A DNA stretch of 64,000 bases. Origin: Atherinomorus stipes. Its lineage: Eukaryota > Chordata > Actinopteri > Atheriniformes > Atherinidae. How positions within the stretch are numbered: the first letter of the stretch is position 1; each line of letters begins with the position of its first letter. The translations under genes and the position numbers were made by a program. Below are positions 21,446 to 35,036 of the stretch, piece after piece. Where the stretch lies: contig JALJCO010010564.1 of the NCBI GenBank assembly GCA_023101725.1, positions 124,001-188,000 of the forward strand, written 5' to 3'. The notes below the pieces were generated by a model. It had not been told where the DNA came from. It saw only the letters and a list, made by a program, of their open reading frames with translations, and searched no databases.

Positions 21446-23952
21446 AGCGGCATAAATGTTCTGCAGAACCAGATCCGCTGGGTCAGAGAGCGCATGTGCA
21501 GGATGACATGAAAGATGTCCAGACTCACCTGCACCGTCAGAAAATCTCACTCTGCAGGTCGTTGTCAGATATTTGCGTTTTTACCCCCAGAACTCTGTTA
21601 CCGTGTAAATGAGAGGCCAGAAGGCAGCAGGACTCTGACTGCCTCAGCGCTGTCGTGTGATCAGCACTGATGTTGATGTAGGAGAAGTTTTTCCACCTCA
21701 TGTACAATGAGATCAAAATTAAATCCAATAGGAAACCTGATATTCGTTTAGATTCATCTTCCAGCTTGATCACACTTCAATATACACAAAAATATATAAA
21801 AATATGAAAAGTGGTACAACAACCTGTTTACTCTATTTACCGTATATACTGTAGATAGATAGACAGAGATTTAGCACAGGCATGATATCATTACTACAGA
21901 TTTGAACTGCAGGTAAAGTCAGGAACATCTTGGACTTTTATTTTAAAGGGGGCGGGGGGTTAACATGCAACAATGACTTATTTGAGCTTTTTATTATGTT
22001 ATCATGTCATTCCCTCCCCATAAAACATGCCCGGGGGTTACTTTGACTCATATTTGAGAAATCCCTGAATTTTCTGTGGAAACCAACATGGCTGCCAGAA
22101 CAGTTGCTACCGCAGAGCACCTCCCAAACCACGAAGCTCCTCCCCCTCCCTTGTCGAGCTCCGCCCCACCAGAGCATGAGAGTTTTGTGATAAGTGGAGT
22201 GGGCGGGTCAGAAACAGCATGAGGCGTCTTAAAGGGACAGCAGTGAATTTTTGAGGTGTCAGATACAGACATGGATGATGTTGCATTTCTTTAGCTTGTT
22301 TTTTGTGTTTACTGTATTTTCAAAACTACTGAAGGTAACACAGGTATTTGATTGTGCCATAAAAGGGAATGATGTGCCTGATAATGACATGAAACCCCCG
22401 TTTAATCATCTACTGCTCACAAAGTCAAAATACTTTCATATGAAAAATGATATGAAAATCCTGCTGCTGGTATACGATACGGGGCCGATACTGGTAATGC
22501 AATATTTGCCCCAACTATCGGCAGGTTGTGTCGGCTATCAGCTGAGGCTGATGAGAAAATATCAGTATGGGCCCCAAAAAAGCTGTATCGGTCGATCCCT
22601 AGTGACAAGTTGGTGCAATTTTAAAAATTTGATCCAAAGTAAGACTTTTTCTGGTGTATGTGAAAACCTTGTAAAACATTGTACGTTTCTGCTTTTGCCT
22701 TCAAAGTCAGACGCTACTTTTGTAAAGAGTCAGACTCAACCGTTTGATTTTGCAGTTGACTTCGTAAACAAAGGTTTGCCCAGCGTCCGTGTGAGAGCAA
22801 AGCCTCAATCAGCTGCTGCAGGGAAGGACGGTCTGATTCGAGGCGGTGCTTCAAGCCGGCGCGCTCCCTCAGAGCAGAAATCATTGCACACAGTGGGAGC
22901 AGCACATTCTGCTGAAGAAGCAATGACGCTGTAAACATTTGAACACTTGTCATCTTTCGCTCGCTGGCAAACAATCACATCACCTGCAGCTCCGGCTTTC
23001 AGCAACTCACTCGGATCCGTATCGCAATATCTCATTAACTCTGCGTAGTTACAGTTGTGCCGCACAGAAATTTTTCCATCTGCACTCTGAATTATTCTGT
23101 TGATGAGCTCACTCGTCTTTGTCAGGAAAAGGGAGGCATCAGCACACTGGCAAAAAAGAGTCAATTCATTTCAGAGTGACCTGTCACCTTCTAATAAAAG
23201 GCTACGAATAATTATTACATTCATTTATTTCTTCCTTCTGCAGGCAGTTGCATTATAAATCATTCTTTTCAGTTAAACTGGGTAATTATTGCTTTCCATA
23301 CTATTAAGTAGCTACTTGAAATTGAATTAGACCTGGCTCTCACCTCTACTTCTGAGTCACAGAAATTAGGTTCACAGCGAGGCGGGAATTTGACTCCACA
23401 GTGAGGAAAAACAGACTCCACGTTATTATACCCCTGTAGAGTTCACAACGCTGTTGCATGTCGGCCCCACAGCTACCCAGATGGCTCATGCATCTGCAGA
23501 GCAGAGCGCTGATCGGAAGCAGCACCTTCAGACTCCCGCTGCTGCCCTGAAAACAGACACAAGCTGCCATCTGAGCATCGCATCGGTGTCGTGGAGGAGT
23601 TCGTGGCAGAAGACCTGACAAGATACTCCTCCAAAGCCTCTGTTTGTTTTCCGAAACTCGCCGGCGGAATAAATCTGTTTTACTAACCATTAGCAAACAT
23701 AAAAGGATGGAGCTGCAGAGAAATGCCTGAAACTGTACCGCAGAGCGGGAAATAAAAACCTGCTTCAGTGTCATAGTCTGAGCTGTAACAGCCATAATAG
23801 CTGCAACGTTTGCAACAAAACACAGCAGTTTTCATTTTCTAGGTTTTTAAAGGCTCGTTGTTCATTACTTTTTAAAAAAAAAAGACAATTAAAGACTTTT
23901 TTTCATTAAGAAAAAACTTGTGTTCCTGGATGCTGACTTTTGTCTGTTTCTG
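21446..23952. other. Intronic sequence with an unassigned repeat near 22.4-22.6 kb
   Basis: No gene is supported. A 227-codon plus-strand frame (22251-22934) crosses repeat text ending GTATCGGTCGATCCCTAGTG (22588-22607), a common fish MITE terminus. Minus-strand frames at 23164-22805 and 23795-23346 show no domain or splice context. Confidence 0.45.
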
Positions 23953-24079
23953 CACTGCAAAAACTCAAATCTTAGCATGTTTATTTTTCTAATTTCTAGT
24001 CAAAATATCTAAAAAAAAAAAAAAAAGACAAAATTACTTAAACAGAAACATTTCAGTGAGATATAAGATCTTGTTTTAA
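23953..24079. mobile_element. MITE family A, left end
   Basis: Starts CACTGCAAAAACTCAAATCT and follows the family text (TTTCTAGTCAAAATATCT, ATATAAGATCTTGTTTTAA). It is broken at TTAA 24076-24079 by the next element. Confidence 0.75.
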
Positions 24080-24640
24080 AGGAAGAGAACACCCTCACCC
24101 TCATACTGAGCAAGACTCTGGAGCACTTTTTAATATTTCAAATGCAGCCGGAAATCGGACAGGTTTTCGTTTTCCCCCCAACTTTCATATAATGGAGTTC
24201 ACCAGCAACTGAACCAAAAAGGTCCATAAAAGTCCACAAAAACTTGTCAATATTCCTCCATACTGCTCGTCCAATGTAATCCAAGTGTCCTCAGTGGGTA
24301 GTGTCCATAATTTACTAGAAACCACATCATTTACTACATCTCTATATCCTAAACAGTAGTACATTGCCGTTCTATTTGCATGTTTGTGCACGTTCACGAC
24401 ACTACAGAAGCTGTGGTGTTCAGCCCCTACTCTGCCGATATTGCAAGCATAGAAGAAGAAACTGGCTGTTTACATTGTGCTAAGAGCGACCGAGGGGTAA
24501 GAGGGGTTGGATATTGATTTAAACCGAAGAAAGAAAGTGAAAGAGAACGCGTGATCTCGTCTGCCGCGGCTTCCGTAGTGTCGTGAACACGCAGGGATGT
24601 AGTACTGTTATATTTCCCATTGGTCATCAATTAGATGCAA
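24076..24640. mobile_element. TTAA MITE (family of 42919), truncated
   Basis: Begins TTAAAGGAAGAGAACACCC. It shares GAGCAAGACTCTGGAGCACT, GGTCCATAAAAGTCCACAAA and CAATGTAATCCAAGTGTCCT with the element at 42919-44789 and the fragment at 60000-60195. The right end is not found. It inserted into MITE family A. Confidence 0.65.
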
Positions 24641-24849
24641 TCTTTAACCTTTGCAGACTCTTTATGAGGCCTTTTTTTTTTTTGCTTTCCCAAAAAAGGG
24701 GAAAAAGACACCTTAATTTGTTTAGAACATCAAAACAAGAACAACCTGTCAATATTGTCTTTTGTTTTTCAGTGTTATTAACTTTAGTTTGGGTTTTAAA
24801 TAACAGTCAACAACTAGACATGAAAACTGGTCAGAGGTGAAAAGATCAG

Positions 24850-24881
24850 AATGATACAACCCATCTAGGGGTTGTATCATT
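24850..24881. repeat. Perfect 13-bp hairpin
   Basis: AATGATACAACCC (24850-24862) and its exact inverse (24869-24881) are separated by six bases. No U-run or promoter context suggests a terminator; probably a MITE remnant. Confidence 0.8.
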
Positions 24882-24924
24882 CAAAAAGCAAAAAGTTAAG
24901 TATTTAAAAGAAATGGTCATAACA

Positions 24925-24998
24925 TTTTGGAGTCTTAAATTTTATTTATGAGGTCTTAAGAAGCATAACATTTTACTTTTAAAATGGTGCAAGAACCC
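24925..24998. mobile_element. hAT MITE fragment (CAGGGTTCC family), right end
   Basis: GGTCTTAAGAAGCATAAC and the terminal GCAAGAACCCTG match the right end of the element at 11885-12341. Confidence 0.55.
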
Positions 24999-25075
24999 TG
25001 CTCAGGTCTGATTGTACTCAGGAAATGGTTGCTGGATCAGAAACCCTGTTCTCCAGCTGATTCTGGTGTTGGTGA

Positions 25076-26014
<939 letters not shown>

Positions 26015-26289
26015 TTAAAGGAGCTGTATCATGCTTTTTAAACGCTCCAAAAGTCAAATACAGGCATTTATAAGCTAAACATGTTCCCATCGCCCCGATA
26101 GAAACTAATTTGGTGTTAAATATTAGTTTTTTATACGTCTAATTTCAAACACGGAAGTAAGATGGTAGACTGTACTGAACTGAATGTTTTACGGCCATTT
26201 CATGACGTCACCCGGAAGAGACACAGATTCTGAAGGGTAACAGATTTGTTTTTTGCACCGGCTTCAGCACTCACATGGACGTTATTTGT

Positions 26290-27159
26290 TCACTAGGGAA
26301 TCACTAGGTGCCTCGCGATATGATACTATCGTAAAATTTTGTCTACGATAACGATAATATCACGATACAGTGATTCTGCACAAATCGACATACTGTATTG
26401 CAATAAATTTATCCATGATAGACCACAGCATTTGTCCCTGAAGACATTCCAAATTTATTGACCAAATAAGTGAATCCATGTGAAATGAATTACAAAATAT
26501 TGTAAATCAGTAGCACATAAAATGAGCAAAACAGTAAAACAAAGTGCACAGTGGTTCTTCTTAAAGACACACAACGGAACTTTCAGCAGTTTTCTAAGTG
26601 ACGCGCCCCCTATCGGCAGCTAAACTAGCATCCATCTTGTTCGTACCTGTACTGTAAGCTCACTCCAGCCAGTAAAAGACAGTCTTATCTTGACTCTTGT
26701 TCTGTCCCTTCCTCTGTTTCTTTTCCTCTCTTCCTCCGGTGATGTTTCCTTGCGTTTCTTTACCGAATTCGACATGATGCGCATTCAAAACAGCCGCGAC
26801 GTTGATACCTGGTTTACATCCGGTTGCTAGTGAGTGACGCGGTGCTGCAACCAATAGTTGGCTGCAACGTCACGGTCGCGTCCCGGATGGGAATCTTACA
26901 TAGTGCTGTTTCTGAGCCCTGGGACGGCTCTGGGCACTGACAGCTCGAAAATGCGCATAATGAATGTTGGTGTGACATCAAAACGAGTCAGAAACACAGA
27001 TTTTTAAGGTCTAAAAGTTACGTTGTGTGTCTTTAAGGGAGCATATAAAAAAATAAACATTCCAGTCATTATTTCATACAGCGTTTTTTAATATCGATAT
27101 GATATCTCAACATAAAATATTGTGATATTTCAGTGTATCGATATTTTGGCACACCCCTA
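26290..27159. mobile_element. hAT-type MITE with perfect 8-bp target duplication TTATTTGT
   Basis: Duplicated TTATTTGT at 26282-26289 and 27160-27167. The right end is GGCACACCCCTA; the left end is altered but continues GGGAATCACTAGGTGCCTCG, like the copy starting at 10002. It is itself interrupted at TTAA 26561. Confidence 0.8.
26561..27036. mobile_element. TTAA-flanked MITE nested in a hAT-type MITE
   Basis: A 476-bp insert bounded by TTAA (26561-26564 and 27033-27036). The inverted ends are AGACACACAACGGAACTTT and AGACACACAACGTAACTTT (one mismatch). The related MITE near 10340 reads straight through the same position (GGTTCTTCTTAAAGTAG), giving a paralogous empty site with a single TTAA. 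It is non-coding. Confidence 0.85.
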
Positions 27160-27265
27160 TTATTTGTAAACATTGATGGATGATTGGACTCAGATCGACG
27201 AAATAAAACGGAGCAGCCTGTTATGGAGCTGTATGCTCGACCCAGAGTCTGATACACATACACGC

Positions 27266-27309
27266 AGTACCACAGAAGTACCACAGAAGTACCACAGAAG
27301 TACCACAGA
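27266..27309. repeat. 11-bp tandem repeat, four exact copies
   Basis: Four consecutive AGTACCACAGA units inside the 26-28 kb composite. Confidence 0.9.
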
Positions 27310-28074
27310 GACCCTGACAAGTAAGTGAATTACCCAACAGCTAGTTTACAGAGGCTAACAGTTAGCATTGAGCTGGGAGACGTTTTCACTCACCGGTGCT
27401 GTTGTCTGTCCATGAGGCGTTTTATAGTAGGAACTGCGTCAGGTTTCAGTAGTAATCCCCGAGAAAAAACACTTTACTGTCCGAGATTCATGAAGTTGTC
27501 AGGAGTGAAGTTCACACACAAAGTTGAGATTTTTTTTTTCTGCTCCTGAAGACAAAATCTAACCACTTCTGGCAAGTCGATTCATCTAGTACAACAAATT
27601 AACTCCCATGCCGAACGCAACCACATTTTCCCCAACTTGCCGTCCTCTAGAGCTAAAGAGAAAAAAAAAAGCTTTTCTCCTGAACTCTGGATCAAACGTC
27701 TGTTAGCTGATGGCTGCTTGTCTCTGAGGAAATCTTCCTGCAGCTGCTAGTTTCTTCCTCAGAGAGTGTGTATAGGTTAGGATTCTCTTTGAGTTTCTGT
27801 TGAACAAAGAGGGCGTCTTGCTACGATGCTGCACATGCGTGTTTGTTGCTTCATGATTGGTGCCACTGATTGTGATTGCCATGATTGTTGTGTACACCGG
27901 TGTCAGTCAGTTATGTTATGGAAGCTACAGCTTGGCCTGAATATTCATATATATATTACTCAAATATGCACAAATGAAGAAAAAAACTACTTAAATGAAG
28001 TTTTTAATGAGGAAATAACAGTAACATGCTGAAAAGCTCTTAAAAGTCCATTTTTCATGATACAGCTTCTTTAA

Positions 28075-29369
28075 ACAGACCGGTTAACAGTGCAAATAAA
28101 TGTTCTTTTTTCTTCTTCTTCTTTTGAATTGATAGACTGAACGCTGCTTTGGCGTAATGCTGCCCCCCCACAGTTTGAAGACGTATCTGCATTTAAGGGG
28201 TGTCCCATTTCTAAGTCACAAAATAGCCCCTAACACTTGGTTTTGAGGGCTACTAAGATTGAGGGTAGACAGGAATTGGAACTGGCCCTTGTTCTCCTTT
28301 CTGCTTCCAAACTGGAAATCTATGAAAATTTCTCCATTTTTTTTTCTCGCCTTTGTTGTTTCTCGCAGCAGTGGAACAACAGGTGACACAGCAGCTCGAA
28401 ATCTAACTAACACAGATGTACCGACAGAACGTCCATTCACGACTGAGTTTATTCATGCAGCATGGCGGCGCTGTCCCACAATTCCAGAGTGATGACTAAT
28501 TTCTTCCATTCTCCATTATTCAGTAAAAAAACGTTTTTTCAGGTTCTTTACTACTTTTCTGTTTGCAGGAGTTGGCGGACTGAAAGAGTGTGTGTGTGCG
28601 TGTGTGTTTCTTAATTACCTTATTTTATTTTTCGGTATAAAAAAGAAGTCCATTTTCTACACGGAGCGGTGCAGCGACGTTTCCTGCAGCCATGGCTGCT
28701 ATAACTCTATTGTCTGGCTGAATAGCCGGTACGGAGATAAGTGGGCTTCAGAGGAGCCAGTGTTGGCAGGAGTGTTGGACAGCAGAGTGGGCATCAAGCC
28801 ACCGTGATTTATGGCTGTTATTTCGTATACTGCTTTCCTCCTAGACTTCAGCTGCTGCCTGGCCAAGCAGAAAAAAAACATTTTGTTCTTTTAAATACTC
28901 TCTGATTTAGTCATGCCATGATTTCATTTATATGCTAAACTCTATTGGCCGTTCTCAACATGGATTTTCTTCTCTGTTGCTTATGTTGCCAAAATTTCAG
29001 TTCCTCCAGCAGTAATTGTATCAGATTAGAACTTTAAGCCTTTCTCTAATGAAATGTTATAGATCCTGGCTTTGGGGGGACAGAAAAAAACACTAAAGCT
29101 TCAGAACTGATATCAGTGATAACTGGAGCTTCATTACAACAATCACACAATAAAATGATGAGGCAATATTGAGTTGATCCCCATCATGCTGACAGCTCTG
29201 ACCAGCATGGGGGGGGGGGGGGTTGTTCTGTTTCACCTAAATCTGCTCTATCAGATAGCAGAGAAACAACCCTGCCATAAACTCTCAGCATAGAGTGACG
29301 GATAAAATCATGACGTCCCGCCTTCTTGTGGGTGCGTTTGTTTTACTGCTGGTTTGTCCAGGCGAGACA
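28075..29369. other. Intronic sequence, no gene seen
   Basis: It contains a TG-rich stretch near 28587-28608 and a run of 14 G at 29209-29222. Frames of 60-77 codons have no domain. Confidence 0.45.
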
Positions 29370-29759
29370 GGGCCCAATGCAGGATTACCGATAAAACGAT
29401 CAACCGTGATAAAATCCCAATGATGACAACGATTAGTAATACCGTTTCAAGTTTTAATTATCGTTAAAGCCGTGATTGATTACGGCACCAAAAACTGACA
29501 GTGATGCTGCTCACTGCCTGGAAAAGCAGTCCCAGTTTGCAATGTTCAAAGGCTGAATATGCAACATTTATGTTAAAAGCTATATTTAAAAAGAGAAAAA
29601 AACCCTCCTTGAGGCGTTTGGATGGATGCAGAATAAAAGTTCTGCAAGTTCTTGAGTTCTTTACCTTAAAATTCTTAGATATTGTATACTTAAAAACATT
29701 AATGATATTATTTCAAGTAAAGAATAGAAGTCTTCTCACCTCTATTCAAATTTCTTTAG

Positions 29760-30262
29760 ATTGAGAGAAAAAAATAATAATTTAAGAGGGTTGGGATTCT
29801 TTGAAAGAGGTAATCCGAGAACAAGTGTTAAATACAGATGTGTTTCATATTTTGGAGTCATATCGTAGATCTCTGTTGGGTTTTAAAATAACATTGAAAG
29901 GAAAAATAATTATGGGCTATGATCAGAAAAATGATTGACAAGTGGAATGATGAGGAATAGTCTTGAGTAAATTTAGCTGTTTTTTATCTTCTATTTTGCT
30001 TTGTTGTAAATTCTTTTATTTTATTTTTGAGTCACTGATTTCGTGGATAATTTTATTTTTGAGTCACTGATTTCGTGGATAATTTTATGACTTGTACAGG
30101 ATCGTCAAAAATAAGCCTCGGCTTCAGCTTATTCTTTTTTTCGGTAACAGCTTGATTTAAAAATGTGCCGATGCATGTATGTATGGAAAAATACTTTTGT
30201 TAGTTGTTTGTGTATAGTGTGACCGAAATGAACCATTCATTCATTCAAAGTACATAATTGCC
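29760..30262 (+). mobile_element. Probable LINE 3' end with CATT tail
   Basis: The text ends with a short (CATT)n run (about 30235-30258) after AAATAAGCCTCGGCTTCAGC, which resembles the 3' ends of several fish LINEs. No open RT frame remains. A 32-bp unit (GAGTCACTGATTTCGTGGAT...) is tandemly duplicated at about 30029-30092. The assignment is tentative. Confidence 0.45.
29854..29982. repeat. 129-bp direct repeat, copy 1
   Basis: Begins GGAGTCATATCGTAGATCTC. About 125 of 129 bases are identical to 31462-31590 in the same orientation. Confidence 0.9.
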
Positions 30263-30829
30263 TTGAAAATTATATTTAGCTTGGAAATAAATATTAAATA
30301 CCTTTAACGGGTTCAACAGTGGCGCTATGTTCACATAAACGTTTTCCACGGCATCAAAACACGGAAATAGGTAAGCTAACTTGTTTGCTAACATTGCTAA
30401 GGCTAGCTGTCAGTTATAAACTCCTCTGCAGTGATGGACATGCTGCAGGCTGCCGGTCACATCACATCAGCAGTGAGCCTGGCATCCAGCGGCTGGAGTT
30501 GCTTTTCTGCTGTTGCAGCTACAACCTGGACACACGTGATGTCGCTGTTCTGTCCGTGTTCCATATCAAACCTTTAATTTATGAAAACATGACGGAAGGC
30601 AACGAAGGCAAACACTTGGACAGTACTCTGGAGACTTTTCCACCTTTAAAAAGGACAAAGTAGACATCTAGACCCATTTTGGATTTTTTTAAAGATGCCA
30701 GGGGATATTTCAATAATACTGCAATAAGGATGAAAACTGTGATCATTTTGGTCACAATAACCATGATATGAAATTTTCATATTGCTTCATCCTCAGTTCT
30801 ATGACGCAGGTCCTCAAATTAATTCTTTC

Positions 30830-31200
30830 CCTCCCATTAAAAAGGAAAAAACAGCTGTCAGTAAATAAATAAACTGACTCAAATAATCAATGAAAATGTT
30901 ATGAAAATCATGACATTGCTTTTGAATTGTGGTTCAACAAAAATATTAAAAAGACAAAGTAGAAAAAAAGGGTGGGACCCTGAAACTAATATTTTGTTGA
31001 ACAACCCTTTGAGGAAAAAAGCTGTTTTATATAACGTCCAATCAGACTTCAGCACCTGTTGACAGGTGTTTTGGCCCACTGTTTATCAGCAATGTGCTCT
31101 AATTTGCCTTGGATGGTTTTGTTTCTGTTTTTCATTATTATTATTACTATTATTATTATTATCATTATCATTACTATTTTTTTAGACCACAATTCAAAAC

Positions 31201-31269
<69 letters not shown>

Positions 31270-31425
31270 ATACATAAATATATATATATATATTTTTTTT
31301 ATTTTTATTTTTTTTACTAAATAATTGATAAAAAATGTACTAAATTATGATAAATTTGTTCAGTTTCCTGTTATGTGACTGTTGAGAATTTAGGCTTTTC
31401 TTTAAGCGTGCAGTGTGTAACAAAA
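30830..31425. mobile_element. Tc1-type MITE, copy 3, with TA microsatellite
   Basis: Family text TGAATTGTGGTTCAACAAAA, AACGTCCAATCAGACTTCAG (31034) and GAGAATTTAGGCTTTTCTTT. The terminal repeats are degraded (CCCTCCCATTAAAAAGG at the left). A (TA)n run of about 95 bp at 31204-31298 has expanded inside the copy. Confidence 0.7.
31204..31298. repeat. (TA)n microsatellite
   Basis: About 30 uninterrupted TA units, then TATGTGTATACATAAATA and more TA. Frames across it are artefacts. Confidence 0.95.
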
Positions 31426-31461
31426 TTAAAGAAAAAATGTAATTGATGTGTAACATATTTG

Positions 31462-31590
31462 GGAGTCATATCGTAGATCTCTGTTGGGTTTTAAAATAAC
31501 ATTGAAAGGAAAAATAATTATGCGCTATGATCAGAAAAATGATTGACAAGTGGAATGATGAGGAATAATCTTGAGTAAATTTGACTGTTT
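31462..31590. repeat. 129-bp direct repeat, copy 2
   Basis: See copy 1 at 29854-29982. The only differences I see are four substitutions. Confidence 0.9.
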
Positions 31591-34149
31591 ATCTTCTATT
31601 TTACTTTGATGTTTACATTGATGTTTATTTTTTTAGAATGAGTCATTTATATTTACCTGCTGTAGGTGCACATACATGGAGGCTGCCATATTTGTGCCAC
31701 CATTTTTAGTACAGTGCCCCTAAATGAACAAAACAAAGGATCTGTCTCAATCTGTGCACTTTCACTGCGTGGTACACTATTTTTGAGTGCAAGTGCGGTT
31801 TATACTAGAATTCATCGCTCTGAAATATCTGGATGCCCTAAAACGGGTCAAAAACGCAGCACAGAACGAAGCACACGACTCACACTTTCTGTTTTCAGAG
31901 CTGAATCATGGCGGTGGCGCCCCCTGCTGCCGCGGAGGCTGTATTGTACTGATGTAATTAACGTTGATTAAATCAGTCAGATATAATTACTAATGTGCAT
32001 GTAGCTACCAAACTGTTCACTCCTGATGACAGTTATGATCTGGTCGTGTGTTTGAGGCCGCGGTTATACTGGCTTAGTAGAGTTAGCTCATGCTAGCGAT
32101 CAATGCTAGTCTGTCACTTCCTGTAAGTGCAGTGCTCTATTCAGGTCAGCATTTAGCGACAATAGTGTGCACTACAGACGAAGTACACAGTGCACACTAC
32201 ACACTGAAATCCAGTGCACTCGGGTAAGTGTGCGGTTTGAGACTCGGCGAGTGTGTGTGAAGTGAGTACTCTGAACTTTAACACTGTTGTACAGCTTTGT
32301 TTAATGGGAGTTAGAGACTGTCTGAAAGTAGTTCCACACAGTCCAGCAGCCATAGCTACACCTGAGACCACTGGATCCACTCACTCATGAAAACATCTGA
32401 GTCTGGGAGAATTTTGGCCACTGATGACCACTGTACATTCACAACAGTGCTTGGTATATTAGGTCATTCTATACCCATCTTTACCGTTGGATGTCAGTCA
32501 ATTGCACACATTATACCTTTAAAGGGACGGTATGAATAGATATGAGGCCGACAGTGTCGGCACCTTCAGACCTGCAGTAACGACTGTGAGACATTATTGT
32601 TGGAAGTTTACTGCTGTTGTCTGTAGCTAGCTGACATCTGCTACGCCTCTAAACGGAGACGGTTAACTCACCACGCAGATGCAGTTCTCAGCTCCTCGTC
32701 CCGGTGACATCACATCCTGCCGTCATTTTCCTGTCATCCCTGTCACTGACTCAGACTGACAAGCGACAAGGTCTCTGACTCACGCCGGGAGAAATGCGGG
32801 AGCTGGAATCAGTAGACTCATGTCAGTATCTGGTGTTTCACTGCAGAAAACAAACTACAGACGAGTTTTGTTCTTTTGTCATAAAAATATCCAGAAAAAT
32901 CATGAAAAGAATGAAAAAAATTTGATGATACAGCTCTGGCATACGTGCTGGGGTTTAGCCCTGGACAGACCCAGACCAAGTCACTCCCTATCATATTTAT
33001 ATTTGTTTAATTTTTATCATTTGATTCCTGTTTGAATATTCGGAACTGTATTTACATTCCAGTCAGTGAGGAGCCGTCAGGGCGTTCTACGCCTTCAGAG
33101 AAGGCCTTAAAAATTAAAAGAAAAAAAAATCTCTAATTTTAAATAGTTTTATTTTATACATATAATTTAATCTATTTAATAATTTAATAATCAATATGTT
33201 TAATACATTTTCTCTGGCAGGATGTTATCCAATCAAAATCGTCTGTCTCTGTTCAGACCCGGTCAGGCCTTCATGAATCCCTGGTGCAGTCAAACGTATG
33301 TATTCTGGTTCGGAGAGTGATGGGCAAACTGACCAATCACGGGTTGATTTTGTGTGGGTGGGACAAAGAAACTCCATCTCTCGACCTTCCTGAAGTCCGA
33401 ACAACGTCACCTTCATCTGAGCACTTGCACTGGAAAGCGGTAATATTGCGGACTCTGTCCTTTATAACGCTGCATTCAGACATGCGATCCGCTCTTTTAC
33501 CCCGGAGATGTAGCGGACATGTACCGGCTGGACCCCATATCATAAGAGCGGAAATGTTGCGGCACGTCGTTTTGGCTGAATGCATAAGGAAATGTTCCGG
33601 ACAGAGTTGAAGGGAGAGCGGGGCTGTGCGGACTTTTCCTCAACATTTCCTGAAGTCTGAAAGCGCCTGGGACGCGATCAGTCCGTAACGAAGCCGCATG
33701 TTTGAAAAGACGAGTCTGTTTAAAAAGCAGATGAACTTTACCGCTCATGTTCCGCAACGCAGGTCTGAAAACGGCTAAGTTGAGTAAATGAACTGCAAAC
33801 GAAACGTGATGCTAACGCTACCGTCGGCTCAGCAGGCTGATAAACTGAACACTGTTCAACATAGGTGCTGATTTCAGAACACGAGCACCCACGAAGAACA
33901 CCGAACACACACCGGTTTGATGGCAAAGTTAAAACGTTGCTGTACCTGACGAACAGATGTGCAGGAAAGTTTAATCACTGCACGCTAAGACCATAAATAC
34001 TGATGTTCAGAGTTCATATTTGCCCTACATATTGAAATTTGCTCTTTTAATTTAACAGAAAAAATCCTGTAGAACTTGAATGGTTTATTTTTTTTAAAAA
34101 CAAGTTTTGCTTACACACATACCGTATGTATGTGTGTGTGTGTGTTGTT
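31591..34149. other. Intronic sequence, no gene seen
   Basis: Frames of 62-108 codons on both strands (for example 31666-31971, 33284-33610, 33757-33497) show no domain and no convincing splice sites. GCGGACATGTACCGG-like GC-rich text near 33500 may be repeat-derived. Confidence 0.4.
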
Positions 34150-34152
34150 TTA

Positions 34153-34219
<67 letters not shown>

Positions 34220-34252
34220 ATATACATTTATGTTTATGTATATGTATATATA
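34150..34252. repeat. TCTA microsatellite
   Basis: About 17 TATC units followed by TA-rich sequence. The overlapping IYLS frames are artefacts. Confidence 0.95.
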
Positions 34253-34459
34253 CTACTCACAAAAAGTTAGGGATATTCAACTTTCTGTTTTTCGAGAACA
34301 GAATGATGCAGAATAAATATTTAACCACTGAACAATGTACATGTGCATTGAAAAGTTTAAAGAAAGTTTAATTCAGTTCACCTGGAAATGTTGAAGTGGA
34401 TTTTAGATTTATTCTGACATTGTAGAAAAAGCCAAATATCCTTAACTTTTTGTGAGTAG
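34253..34459. mobile_element. Tc1/mariner MITE between two microsatellites
   Basis: The ends CTACTCACAAAAAGTTAGGG and, inverted, CTACTCACAAAAAGTTAAGG pair over about 26 bases. TA precedes the left end; the right flank reads CATA. It is 207 bp and non-coding. Confidence 0.8.
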
Positions 34460-34971
34460 CATATATATATTTGTATATATGTATATATACATATATATAT
34501 AAAACGCACACACACAGGATGCCCCTGGAACCACAGAGGGGTCGGGTGTTTGTCACCTTTTTCATCTCTGATGAGTGTGCAGGTCTGTAGCAACCTTCTT
34601 ACTGTGAGGCTGCGGTGCTGACTGTAGACATGGATCGACCCGCATCCGCGGGTTTGAGACATGTCGACAGAGCAGCCATCTTGTGTCAGACCAGGCTGCC
34701 GTCAGCCTGAAAGTTGTGTTTCTCATGTTCAGACCTGCTTAACCCGGTGAAAATGCAACCGATTTCCAGATAAATGGGCTGAATGAAAATGTCACCCTTT
34801 TAGGGGCTGCACGGGACTATTTGATCGAATTAAACGATTGCATAGCTTTATATATGGCATTTTGTTTATGTATTGACAGTAGCAAACCTGCAACGCATCT
34901 CCACTGTTGTTTAAATAGAACAAAAACCAGATCTCGTGTGATTATATACATTGTCTCTGTGTGTGTGTAGA

Positions 34972-34975
<4 letters not shown>

Positions 34976-35031
<56 letters not shown>
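34976..35031. repeat. (TA)n microsatellite
   Basis: About 27 uninterrupted TA units. Confidence 0.95.

Positions 35032-35033
<2 letters not shown>

Positions 35034-35036
<3 letters not shown>

Larger units (their letters stand above)
26015..28074. mobile_element. TTAA-flanked MITE, interrupted by a nested hAT-type MITE
   Basis: TTAA lies at 26015-26018 and 28071-28074. The inverted ends are AGGAGCTGTATCATG and AGAAGCTGTATCATG (one mismatch). The right half (about 27690-28074) has a second copy at about 35400-35690 (GAGGAAATCTTC, GTCTTGCTACGATGCTGC, GCTGAAAAGCTCTTAAAAGT). It contains the hAT-type MITE 26290-27159 and a short 11-bp tandem repeat. Confidence 0.7.
29370..30790. mobile_element. 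Repeat interrupted by probable LINE 3' end
   Basis: 29440-29555 (AATTATCGTTAAAGCCGTGA, GATGCTGCTCACTGCC, GGAAAAGCAG) and 30565-30785 (TTTAATTTATGAAAACATG, GGACAGTACTCTGGAGA, GTGATCATTTTGGT) match one continuous repeat at about 60220-60545. The intervening kilobase is therefore inserted or rearranged. Class unknown. Confidence 0.6.

Noticed and set aside
22251..22934. 227-codon plus-strand reading frame
   Set aside because: It crosses a MITE terminus (GTATCGGTCGATCCCTAG), has no domain, and has no splice or promoter context.
23346..23795. 149-codon minus-strand frame
   Set aside because: No recognisable domain; composition looks random.
27266..27309. CRISPR-like short repeats
   Set aside because: Four adjacent 11-bp units with no spacers, in a vertebrate intron: a simple tandem repeat.
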